Assembly: GCA_015680685.1 (NCBI GenBank)
Contig: MNCI01030336.1
Location: 151,868 to 215,867, forward strand
From: Gnetum montanum
Taxonomy: Eukaryota; Streptophyta; Gnetopsida; Gnetales; Gnetaceae
Direction: 5' to 3'
Length of the DNA stretch: 64,000 bases
The first letter of the stretch is position 1. Every line of letters begins with the position of its first letter. Positions 47,805 through 58,009 of this stretch are shown here, in pieces. The translations under genes were made by a program, and so were the position numbers. Under the pieces are notes generated by a model, which did no database searches, was not told the DNA's origin, and saw only the letters and a program-made list of their open reading frames with translations.

Positions 47805-49090
47805 TACCCCCATGACTAAGTAAAAACTCATCCAGTTACCATCAAGATATGACTGAGCTATCTTTATAAAAATTTGCAATTGATGGAATTATTGACTGAT
47901 GGTAACTACTAACTAACTCTGAGTATCGTATTACAAACTTTTCTTCAAGTGGATGCATTACAAAATGATAAAATGACAAAAATACTAGACATACATTGGA
48001 GTTTACAAAATTTCTAGAGGTTTTCAAAAATCCATGAAAGATGCTTGTTCTTATGTTGCTAGTGATGGCAGACTTCCAACCTTGATTGTTATGTTGATGT
48101 TTCTCTGGTTATGTAGAACATTCTTGAAGGATGGACTAAAATTTCTTCTAATCATCCCATGGATTTAGCAAAGATGTGATGTTTGAGCTATAATCTTGTA
48201 TGTGCTACAATTTATCCATGGGCATATACTTTGTTGTTCCTCTCTTGGCTTCATTTTTGTGCTTGGCAAAAGACCTTCTTTCTTAGGCATTTCTATTCAA
48301 ATCACCTATAGTCACCAAAGGATCAACATTAGTTTTGGTAAATTTTTCTTAATAATTAACCCTTTTCAAATTTGTTAGTTTACATTTAAGCACAAGGTGA
48401 TGACAGCATACTATGCCCAAGGCTATGAGGTACTAAAATCATTAAGCTATTCACATTATTTTGATTAATTACTATTAGTTACCATGATGTTTGAAAATAG
48501 GATGTTAGAAAAAAATGTTAAAGTAGACATCCCTAGCCCCCATGACTAATGAGCATAACTCCAGTAGTGCACAAGTTTTCAAAAATTTGAAACCAAAGGT
48601 CTAATTCAAAATATGGCCAAGAAATATTAATGGATGTGGAAATAGAAAGGTAGGAAAAATTAATGAAACAAATAATAAGTAGTTCGAAAATCATGCATAA
48701 ATTTTAAAAAACCATCACTGATGTTTTGAAAGATGTGAAGGTTAGTTCAAAGCCATGACCAAAAAAAGTTATGCAAGTGGATCCTTCCCAAAGTAGGCTC
48801 TTGCCATAGTGCCCTTGAATAACCACTTCTATAGATGTTCGTGGGCATCTTAGAAGTTAAATGTAGACCATGCCTTTGTTCCAAAAAACACAAAACTGTT
48901 GTGGTTGGGATCTTGCACTATACTACATAAAACCAAAAGGCTCATAATTTTTATGCAACAATGAGGTGAATAATGGGATGAGAATGGATTACAGAGATGG
49001 GGATGTAAGGTGCTTTACCATGTCTGCAATAGGTTCTTATGACAAATGTAATTAAAATGATCAACATACCTATCTATCCAAGTTTCAAAC
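47805..49090 (-). mobile_element. 3' internal region of an A-type element (reverse copy)
   Basis: Reverse complement of about 15900-17182; for example, 48100-48180 matches 16790-16880. No long open frame. Its upstream continuation is cut off at 49090 by the next LTR. Confidence 0.85.
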
Positions 49091-49874
49091 TGATGAGCCG
49101 CAATATCGCGTCGACCCCTGCGATATCACATATGCGATCTCGCAGTTCGTCGCTAGTTCTATAAATATGAGGTAGCTTTCCCTTGTTTCTCAATCTAGAT
49201 CTAGACCCTTAGCTAAAATTTGGCAGTTTTACCATTCCAAAGATAGAATAATTTCCATGTGCCCGCAGTAGGAGTCTCAAAGTGAACGGATCTTTATTCG
49301 AGCAAATTGTACGTGAGCACAAATTTGTGTATGGCAATAAAGACGAACTTTCTGATAAACCTTGCAATATATGCACTAAGCTAAATAGGACTTAATTACT
49401 GTTGAATGTTTAAATTCTTTCTTAGACAATTAATCTCTCTTAACCTTTGGACTCTCCTAGTTAAGTGCATTCAATATTACCACTTCAAGCACGTGTGTAA
49501 CACTTGGTAACTCAATAATGAGTAGTGTTTGGTAATCCCAGTAGCATTGCACTGGTTCAGGATGTGTGCAAAAAGTGGAAACAGATACTGGTGCTAGAAC
49601 GATTAGAACTTAGTTAGCGAACGGTTAGTCACTTAGTCTCTTCACCCTTCCCTACTAGCATAGGCGTTAAAAAGATAAAAGTTATAAAAATCACATACCT
49701 CAAACTTACTTAACCATACAACTGTGACAATACAAGTAAGTTTGGGAAGACAATAATTGATTAACCTTAAGTGTTCCATTAGGATGCGTAAGCACTTAGT
49801 CCTTGGAGTTCAATTGGATCGCACATGAAACACTCGTGTTTGTATGGTTGAGTGTAGGGATACCTCGCCACTCA
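49091..49874 (+). repeat. 5' LTR of a plus-strand B-type Athila-like element
   Basis: It starts TGATGAGCCGCAATATCGCG and ends CACTCA. The short U3 carries GCGATATC/GCGATCTCGC units, then TATAAATA at 49160-49167. It interrupts the element at 47805-49090. Confidence 0.8.
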
Positions 49875-49878
49875 TCAT

Positions 49879-49896
49879 TGGTGCTATTGTCGAGGA
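49879..49896 (+). other. primer binding site, tRNA-Asp type (degenerate)
   Basis: TGGTGCTATTGTCGAGGA, four bases after the LTR end. It differs from the Athila site by several transitions. Confidence 0.7.
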
Positions 49897-50022
49897 CTTA
49901 GTTGTTTGTGCACTAAGTAGAACATAGGAAATCATTCACATCGTTGGGAGCTAGAACGAACCCTTAGGATTAATCAAGAGAAAAATAACATACCGGTAAA
50001 CAACACACTGAACAAGGCTCAA

Positions 50023-50140
50023 ATGTCTTCTTCTTCGAAAAAAGCACTTCACCGCCTAGGACCAGCACTAGAGAAAGTCAACAGCATAACACACATAACC
50101 AAAATCCACCAGTTCCTCAATAATTCAGTGTGGTATATCA
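50023..50140 (+). pseudogene. gag N-terminus, truncated
   Basis: A frame opening MSSSSKKALHRLGPALEKVN follows the primer site by about 125 bases and is cut at 50140 by a minus-strand LTR. Gag is inferred from position and the Ser/Lys-rich start. Confidence 0.45.
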
Positions 50141-51335
50141 TAAGCGTCTAGGTACCCCTACGCCCAACCATATGAATTACGAGCATTCACACGTAACTCG
50201 GTCAAAATCCGTAGACTATAAGCACTTAACATCCATTAGACTTCTAACCAGTGAAACCTTGGATTAGAACAATCATTGTCATCCTAATCTCATTTGTGAG
50301 GTTCTGTTTACGATGGTTAAATGAAACTAAGGCTAATGATTTTTATATCTTTTTAATTATTATCTTTTCGATGGCTAATTGAGATATGGAAAGTAAGGAA
50401 TAAACTATTATCTAATCTCTAATTATCCTAGCTTATATTCTAACTATTCCAGCATAAGTATCCGATCCCATCTTTCGAGCACGTTCTAAGCATCTCCCAA
50501 CACTTATGGGTTACCAGACGTTAAGCATCATTGGGCTTACCAAGTGTTTGGGTTACATCCGAGATGGTCGTACTTATGGCCTTAACGAGCTATGAATGAA
50601 TAATAGTGATTGAAATTATAATAATGAAAACTTAAGTAATTAGCAACTAATAAAGCATAAACATATTAAACTATTAAATGCATAAAATAACTAAGTCCAA
50701 ATGCTATAAGGAATGCTTGAATAGTTCATCTTTATTACCGTCACGCCAATGGGCTCAGATACATCAATGCTCGAATAAAGAGCTGATCACTTTTCTTACG
50801 CCTACTACGAAAACTTGAAAAATATTCTATCTCCTACAGGAAAAAACTACAAGAGCTTCGCTACAACTACTCAAAAAGATGCCTAAATGAGGTGGAAGGC
50901 CCTCTTATTTATAGGCTGGGAAAGGTGGCTGCGTAAATGGGGCCACGTTGATGCAGGGAGGCTACATCGATGGGCCCTCATCGACGTGGCCGCGTATACG
51001 TGGCCCAGTGGATGCATTGACTTAATGACACTTCATCAGTATATATTCATCACGATGAATATATACCCGACTTTACCTTTGTCTTCCATCAAGACAAACA
51101 ACTACATTGGAGAGACTTGGAGGGTAACATAGTGTTGCCTCAAGATAAAGAAGCCCCCAACATGCTCCTTTGTGCCCTTGCACGAATAGGCATGTCACAA
51201 GTATATGCTGAGTACATTGCATGTGATTACAACGCAAAGGACTACCATCCCACAGAAACATAACATCAATGGGACTTGTGATAGGAGAGTTACCACACAT
51301 CTTTGAAGGACAAAGGCCCCCATAATGCTTCACCT
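50141..51335 (-). repeat. Athila-like LTR (minus strand), solo or 3' LTR
   Basis: It aligns with 62820-64000 along their common length. On the minus strand a CACGTATACGCGGCCACGTC-like array precedes TATAAATA (50906-50913). The left end (TAAGCGTCTAGG) corresponds to TGAGTGGCTAGG in the other copy. The right end is uncertain: an ATTATGGGGGCC purine tract lies at about 51318-51328, and a TGATGAAG start like that of other family LTRs is at about 51035. Confidence 0.7.
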
Positions 51336-51693
51336 GTATTAAATGAAATTAAGGGTGGTGAACCTATTTTCATAGGTTCTCCAAAAAATGATGTTCCTCC
51401 TCCTAATGATGGTTAGGAGGTGGTGTATCAAAACTTGCGCTTCACAATTCACAACCTTGGTTCTGATCCCCATGAACACCAAGTGTTCAATGACGGAACA
51501 CAAACACATGACAAGGACGAGCATTCTAATTGTCATCATGATCAAGGCTAAGAGCACCGAAGAGAGGGTAGGAAACATCGTCATGGCGATGGTTCTCCTT
51601 CTTCTTCACCTTCATCATCACATTCACCCTCTCCTTCAACATTAGGATGTAGTCATAAGGAACCTTACCATGAGGATAAGGGTGAGTAAAGTG
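51334..51693 (+). pseudogene. Athila-like gag linker fragment
   Basis: The plus strand reads for about 115 codons with two stops: NEIKGGEPIFIGSPKNDVPP, FTIHNLGSDPHEHQ, KHRHGDGSPSSSPSSSHSPS. The Ser/Pro/His-rich style resembles the gag linker at 3250-3500 (SHGDSPSFLSFSFSSMS) and the minus-strand gag near 62050. It may be the continuation of the gag start at 50023, which would make the intervening LTR a solo insertion. Confidence 0.45.
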
Positions 51694-51755
51694 AGAAACC
51701 TTGATGAGATGTCGGTAACCCCGTGTCAGTTGCAACTTTTGGAGGTAGCTAGAAA

Positions 51756-54432
51756 GCCTCCAAGAGAGCCTTCATTTTTTCTTCTTTGCTTTTGGGGTCG
51801 TTCATGGTCTAGGCAGCTTCTCTAATGTGTGTTGGAACTGAAACTTCCCAAGGGAAAGGTAGCACTGGAATGAGTTCTTTTAAGTTGACAAACCAGGCTA
51901 TGAACTGCTTACGTTCGATGTCGAACGCTCAAATTGATGCCCGCAACTGCTGGTAGTCATTCATTCTTTGGGCTAGGTCCTCCGCAGTTGTACGTTGTCC
52001 TTCAAAGCTTAGGCGGAGGACCTTGAGTTCTATGTTTGTTGTTTCTAGCTTTTGTTTTGTTTCCTTGTGTGCCTGGAACTCACCCTCGTATAGGGAATAC
52101 AAGGCGACCACTTGTTTTTCTAACTTTGACCACGGTCTCCCAACGATGAGCATAGCTAGGTTTGCATATAGAAGGTTGGCCAACTTCATGTATTCTATCA
52201 TTTCCTCAATCTGTAGCTCCTTTAGGCAGATTTTCACTTTATTGTAGGCATTCAACCCATCAAAGATAGATGGCCATATATCGCCTCCCTGTAATCACAC
52301 TTGAATGTGCTTCTCGTTTACCTCCTTTTGCAATCCCACTTGGTCCATGTAATGATTTTTGACTTTTTCAAATTTCAGGGCCTTGCTCTTCCAAGCGGTA
52401 ATTTCAATTGCAGACTTCTATCGCAATGCCCAAACCTCCTCCATTGACAGATTCCAATTTTTAGTAGCCAACCTTCTTATGTCAATGTTCACGCTGGCTA
52501 GCTCCTCCTACTATTGGTGGATGAAATATTTCATGTGTTTGTTCTTTACACCAACATTGCGCAGGTGATGAACTTTTGCGATCAGCTGCACGTTCTCTTG
52601 GCGAACCTCTGCCAAGTCCTTTTCTAAGTAATATGCTCGAGCGTCTACTGTGGACTTGTCAAAGATCGTCGTCTCTTGCACATCCTCAACAACCTGTAGT
52701 TTAAGTTGAAGCTATTGAAAAGCTTCATCTTTGGTGATTTCACAGTTGAGGATGGCAGGATCGGCAAGCTGGGCTCTTAATTGGGCTACCTCAGTTGTCA
52801 AGCATTGACAAGCAGCTTAAGCAGCTTCTAGTTGCCCTTCCAAAATGAGGCTCTTGCCCCTTGTTGAGAGAAGCTCCAACTGGATCACAGTCATGTTGTC
52901 CAGAAGGTCGAAGACATCTGGAAGCAGTTGCCCAGTTCCCACTAGTTGGTCCAACAATTCTTCATGTTCGGCTACATCAATCTTGCTATGCGAAGTTCTG
53001 GAAGACACCTATACATCTTGTAGTCCATGAATGTTTGGTACAGGTGCTACCGGTGCATTGAGAACTGTAGCAATTATATTAGCAACCACTTCAGCCGCAA
53101 CTTCCTATCCCTGGTGCTACATCACTAGGATTGTTGCCTCTTCACCATCTTCCAAGCATACCGAGAAGGTAGCAGCATTCCCTGATATTTCAGGGAATAA
53201 CTGTTGAGTTGCAGTTGATACATCTCGAATGCTTGGATCTATTCTGGTTAGAATTGGTGTGTAGGCAGCATAGAATATTAGCCCTACCCTTTCAAGCAAG
53301 CTAATTAATTGAGCCACTTGCTCTAGGTGGCTCATGGCAGGGCGATAGACTGAAGGGTCTTCTCCTCCACCAGCCCTACCAAATTGCTCTTGTTGGCTCA
53401 AGGCATTTTTCAGATCTCACGGACGTATTCCCCTGTGTTTTGTGAGCTTGGCTGCATTGTTTGTATAGGTGGTGGAGGTGTTTGCTGCTCTTCCTTTGTT
53501 TGTGTGATGGCAAGAGTTTTATCTTTCATCATCTCTCGCCACGAGGTAATTGGGGCACACCAAATTATGTCATTAGAATATCGTGCTATCCCTACTCATT
53601 TGCAGAACTTTTTGATTTGGCAGGAAAAGGGGAGAGCTCGTCTTCCACGTTCGTTCTCAGCAAACCTCTTTTCAATCTCCAAAAATAGCAGTTGTGGAAG
53701 ACTCATGGGAAATTTCCCACTCAAGGTGGCACATGCACGAGTGGAGAAGGCAATGATTTTGCTAGGTCTTATTGTTGGATTCAAATGGTTAGACGTGATC
53801 TTTGAGTATACTCTCTCCACCTTGGTTAGGGAGCCGAACTCCTTGTGCTCTACCCCATAGCACTATTTGGTCCATTGCACCTTTACCTCTGAATTGGCCT
53901 GTTTCAGAATTTTCACCACATCTACCCCAGTTTCAGGCAACCTCAGAGCCTGTGCTATCACCTCCGAAGAGTAAGAGACATAAATGTTTTTAATTCTTAT
54001 TCTAAACCCTAGCTGCTGATTCGACTAGAAGAGATAAGTTTCTCCTAAGTACCATTCACCACTGGTTGTGATGATTGACCACATCAAAGAGTTCTGCAAT
54101 TGGAGCCTCACGTCTTCTGGCATGTTCTCGAGGAATGGTCTAAAATTTATCTCTTGGAGGATCATTCGCTGCATCTCGCATGGTGTGATAGCATCAAGGC
54201 AGGCTTGGGTAAGGGTGACTTCAAGTCGTGGTGCTATCCCAGGAGTCTCATCCTCGAGTGATTGCTCATCGAGAATCTCCTCTTCAGGAATCTGATGAAC
54301 AGATTCCACGTCATGTCTTTCGCGGAAGGGCCCTATTGCATGAGAGCCCTCTGCATGCTTTGGCAGTTGCACACCTCATCCCCTTCCCATGTGTGGGTGC
54401 TTGTCCCTTGGGTGCATTGGTTTGGGCATCAT
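51756..54432 (-). pseudogene. long coiled-coil ORF, copy 2 (unknown function)
   Basis: On the minus strand the reading opens MMPKPMHPRDKHPHMGRG, has a TGA, then QLPKHAEGSHAIGPF and ETPGIAPRLEVTLTQACLDA. A middle part (about 53400-53050) reads VAQLISLLERVGLIFYAAYT. From about 53000 it is coiled-coil-like, rich in Leu, Glu, Gln and Lys: LLDQLVGTGQLLPDVFDLLD, NLLYANLAMLIVGRPWSKLE, LKVLRLSFEGQRTTAEDLAQ. It ends near FPWEVSVPTHIREAA and EEKMKALLEAF. There are roughly a dozen stops or frame changes over about 890 codons. It aligns with copy 1. It follows integrase on the same strand, as the env-like ORF does in Athila, but I see no clear membrane segment and cannot name the family. Confidence 0.65.
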
Positions 54433-54663
54433 CTGCAATCAAACATAACCGCTCGTTAGACCATTCATAAGTAGCTTAAGGTGGTCCATATATACTTTCT
54501 CAGTTTGACCAAGTTATGTTAATGACACAGGCACACTGTTAAGTCTCCTAGAGTGTTAATTTAGGGGTTAGGACCAAATTTTTTGTAATTTAAAACTAAA
54601 TAATTAATTAATTAATTACACAAAGGCACCCCCCCCCNCCCCCCCCCACGATTGAGAGCATAC
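54433..54663 (-). other. possible intron before the coiled-coil ORF
   Basis: On the minus strand GGAG/GTATGC (54663) and TTTGATTGCAG/ATGATG (54433) have the form of plant splice sites, and the first ATG of the ORF directly follows the acceptor. The interval holds the poly-C run. No transcript evidence. Confidence 0.4.
54627..54648. repeat. poly-C tract with one N
   Basis: About twenty C in a row with a single N at 54638. The length is likely unreliable. Confidence 0.85.
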
Positions 54664-54808
54664 CTCCAGTTTCGTAAAAAGGGCAAGGGCAAGTTGATGC
54701 GGACACGCGATGAAATGTAGGTGCATTGGGAAGGGTTAGGTATAAACAATGGCAAAAACTCCCCTCAAGTTGAACTCCAAATGATGAAAAATGAAAGCAT
54801 AGTAGGTG

Positions 54809-54885
54809 TATATATAGGGGTTGGGTGCTGCGTCGATGAGGCTACGTATACGAGGCCCCGTATATGCAGCACTGTTCACCCGTGG
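54809..54885 (-). promoter_or_regulatory. U3-like promoter upstream of the coiled-coil ORF
   Basis: On the minus strand the array GGGGCCTCGTATACGTAGCC, then CATCGACGCAGC, is followed by TATATATA (54809-54816). The layout and the motifs GTATACG and TCGACG match the U3 of the LTR at 50906-51010, but no LTR ends are seen here. Confidence 0.45.
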
Positions 54886-55636
54886 ACCAGCGTTGACCAA
54901 CCCATAAAACACCTAAAATGATGAATTTGAAAACCCAAATTAAGGTGGTTGAAGCACAAGAAAGGCCCGTTCATGGTGGAGGACATGAGAAAGGGAAGGG
55001 AGCGCGAAAAAGAGACAAAATTGGAGAACAGGATTCAAAAAGAACTCTGCAAGGAAGAAATCGAATGATGGGACACTAAAAACAATCAACCAAGGAATCC
55101 AAAGGATTGGAGGCTTAACAAGCGAAACCAAGAATATGTAGGTGGGTCCTCCCCATAGCAGGCAACAACCTTTGTAGCCCATGCATACCCTCAACACCAG
55201 GGTCCATGGGCCCAAGCGCCAAGAATTGGTGTTGACCAGTGAAGACTCCAAACCAAGAGAACCTACCAAGGCATGAGAGACCTATAGAAAACACAACGAA
55301 CACACAAAACATAAAACGGGAAGTGAGGTGAGTATGAAGAGAAGTGGAAATAGAGGGAGATGAGGGAATAGAAATCCAAGTGTCGACCACATGAAACCCC
55401 GTGTGCGATCATGGTTAAGTGATCGAGTAGAACCTTTCCTGAGTTCAGACCCAAAACCATCCATAGTCAGTGACATCGCAATGATAGACGAAGTCCCGAC
55501 CATCCCCCAAGGAAGCAAGAATGACCCCATAGAGAATCACCACTCTAGGAAACGTGAGAAGAAGGATGTAAAATGGGACAAAGTTAGAGGGGACCAAGGA
55601 AGTCCCATAACTATTGCGTGTGGCCCGTGAGAGGCG

Positions 55637-55840
55637 GTCTAAGGGGTGTGCTTTGAATTTCCACTATGATTCTTTTTTTTTTCTGTTGTACGGGGAAACC
55701 ACACCATGCGAAGACCCATGTGTGTAGGAATGCATTTGACCAAGGGGTGTGCTTTGAATCCGCATGATTTTTTTTTTGTGTGTATGTGTGTGTTTTTTTT
55801 TTTTTTGAATTTTTGGTGAGGACCACACCATGCAAGGTCG
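55637..55840. repeat. diverged tandem duplication
   Basis: AAGGGGTGTGCTTTGAAT, a T-rich run and ACCACACCATGC occur in the same order in two units of about 95-100 bases (starts near 55639 and 55742). The second has gained a GT/T-rich run. Confidence 0.75.
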
Positions 55841-56349
55841 AACTACCCAGAAGCTTCCATGGAGAGAGACTTGGAGTGGTAAGAAATCTGTAAGGACACA
55901 CCAACAACCCAGGGAATAGAATAGAATAATGAATAAAGCATTCCACTTGAAGTCACACCCGATTCAAACCATTGGGTCATCCCTTAGTCAGAGAACTACA
56001 CAAGTCACACATTAATTAAAATGTTTTTAAGTGAAGGGGTTTCATGTTTGTAACAAAAGGAAAACCATGGAATGGTGAATGGGTGAATGACATGGACTCA
56101 TTGCTGAGTTTATGACGTGGAAACAAACATAAAATCCAAGGACAACCATGTAATGGTGGGAGCCAAATAACAAAGAAGACTATTACAGTACCCATCGTAA
56201 CGAAAATCGACTGCGCCAGACACCTGAAGACAATACGAAGACGTCTTAGCAATTACGCGAAAAAAATGGACAGATACAAAAAAATGAAAAATAATTAAAG
56301 AAAATGAAAATATGTTCAAAGAATATGCAAACATATGAATGATGGTGAA

Positions 56350-56460
56350 AGAAAAAAAAGTGTAAAACAACAAGTGTAAACAAAAGAGTGGAAAACAAAG
56401 AAGTGGAAAATAAAATAGTGTAAAACAAAAAGGTGTAAAAAAAGTGTAAAACAAAAAATG
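56350..56460. repeat. A-rich minisatellite
   Basis: Degenerate 13-20-base units of the form AGTGTAAAACAAAA or AGTGGAAAACAAAG are repeated about seven times. Confidence 0.75.
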
Positions 56461-56634
56461 ACAAAATGATGAGGGGTGTAGGGAAATGGATCAACATGGA
56501 TGATGGTCTCCCCCATGACTGGGTGGAAAGGAAGAGACACAAAAAATGGAGCGTGGGCAATCGGTTGATGACAAGGTGGTGGCACTGGTTGTGTGAAGCT
56601 CATGGAAAGGTTTTAGTTGCTGGTGGTTGACTAA

Positions 56635-57994
56635 CTATGTTCTGATGGGATCCCCAAGTTTGTGGATGAGTAAGGCCTTAGATGGAAAGGTTTTGGAGAT
56701 AATATAAGGTCCCTCCCATAGTGTCTGAAAATTTGTCAGTTGGGATACATGTGAGGGGTTCCAATATAATACCTTGTCTCCACATCGAAATGTGACCTTC
56801 CGAATCCTAAGATCATGTCGTTTGTTTTTAAGTGAAGGGGTTTCATGTCGTTTCTTATCTAGCACACTTAAATTGATTAATCATTCACGTTGTGCTAGCG
56901 ATAGGTTAACGCCGAGGTCACTGGCTATGGATAGTGTCCGGAGTTCTGCTTGGATTGGAAGTGTTGAAAAATTTTCGTACACTAACTCATAGGGAGAGTA
57001 CCCTATAGGAAGTTTCCAAGTGAAGAGATAGGCCCATAGGGCATCCTTGAGCTTGGTACTTCAATCCCTCCTGTATTTACTAATGGTTCAGGTAAGGATC
57101 TTGGTAATCTTCCTATTGGTGACTTCGGATTGCCCATTGTCTTGGGGGTGATAAGGTGTTGTAAATTTATGTGTTATCCCTAAGCATTACATGATTTTCC
57201 GAAAACTGACACCTATGAAATGAGTTCCATTGTCAGAAATGAGTGTGCGTGGCACTCCAAACCTGGTAACGATTTGTTGCTGGACAAATTGTGTGGCAGT
57301 GTTGGAAGAATAGTCAACGAAGGCTACCACTTCTTCTTATTTTGTACAGTAGTCCATAGCCACGATGATGTATGTCTTTCCATTTAACAAGGGGGTGATG
57401 GGCCCCATGAAGTCAATACCCCAGATGTCGAAGGGCTCCAATGGATGGATCCACTATTGAGGTCCCTCCAACTATGCCATCATCCCACCATNATGCCATC
57501 ATCTCACCATCTCTTTGGCATCATTCGCAGGAGCAGGTAAATCATTATGTGTCCCTAAAAAGTGTAGGCCAGTAATACCTTGCAAGTAGGATTTTAATGG
57601 CTGTTTGGTGTCCAACATAGTGGCCCCCATAAGGGTCCTCATGAACATCTTAGAGGACATGCAGTGTATCATCATCCAAGACATACCATCGAACCAAGTC
57701 ATCTGTGCACACCTTGTAGAGGTGGTCATTGATTTCCATGAAACACTTGGCCTTATGGAGAAACTATTGTTTCTACCAATGGTTCCACTCCTTTGGTAGC
57801 TCCTGGGTTGTAAGGTAGGTGAGGATGTGGTTGAACCAAGGGAATTCCTTAGATGCTTGAGGATCAACGGCGCTTGTGAAGAGAAGTTCATCTGGAAACT
57901 GGTCTGATAAGGGCTCCTCCTCTTCTGTGTCATCCCATCGTAACCGAGACAAGTAATCAATAACCACATTCTTGGTCCCCTTTAGATCTACCAT
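56635..57994 (-). pseudogene. integrase (Athila-like pol)
   Basis: On the minus strand: LKGTKNVVIDYLSRLRWDD (end of the RNase H tether), then KCFMEINDHLYKVCTDD with the H-H-C-C region damaged near 57600-57500. The core reads WGIDFMGPITPLLNGKTYII near 57440, ISDNGTHFIG near 57220 and [15 protein letters not shown] near 57140, giving D, D and E in place. The C-terminal part shows KVLYWNPSHVSQL, TLWEGPYIIS and HKLGDPIRT. A single-N duplication lies at 57474-57510. Stops make it inactive. Confidence 0.9.
57474..57510. repeat. 18-base direct duplication around a single N
   Basis: ATGCCATCATCCCACCAT, N (57492), then the same 18 bases with one C/T change. Like 24433-24526 this looks like an unmerged contig overlap. 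Confidence 0.8.
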
Positions 57995-58009
57995 GGTAAG
58001 ATCAAACTC

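Larger units (their letters stand above)
54950..56634. other. region between integrase and the coiled-coil ORF
   Basis: No recognisable product on either strand. It holds a duplicated block at 55637-55840 and an A-rich minisatellite at 56350-56460. The several overlapping hydrophobic frames on the minus strand come from T-rich repeats. Confidence 0.5.

Noticed and set aside
54627-54648. Telomere-like or functional C tract
   Set aside because: It is a homopolymer with an N inside and no telomere unit; probably a sequencing or assembly problem.
56016-56603. Overlapping hydrophobic Phe/Leu-rich frames on the minus strand
   Set aside because: Produced by the A-rich minisatellite read in reverse; three frames are open at once, so no frame is preferred.
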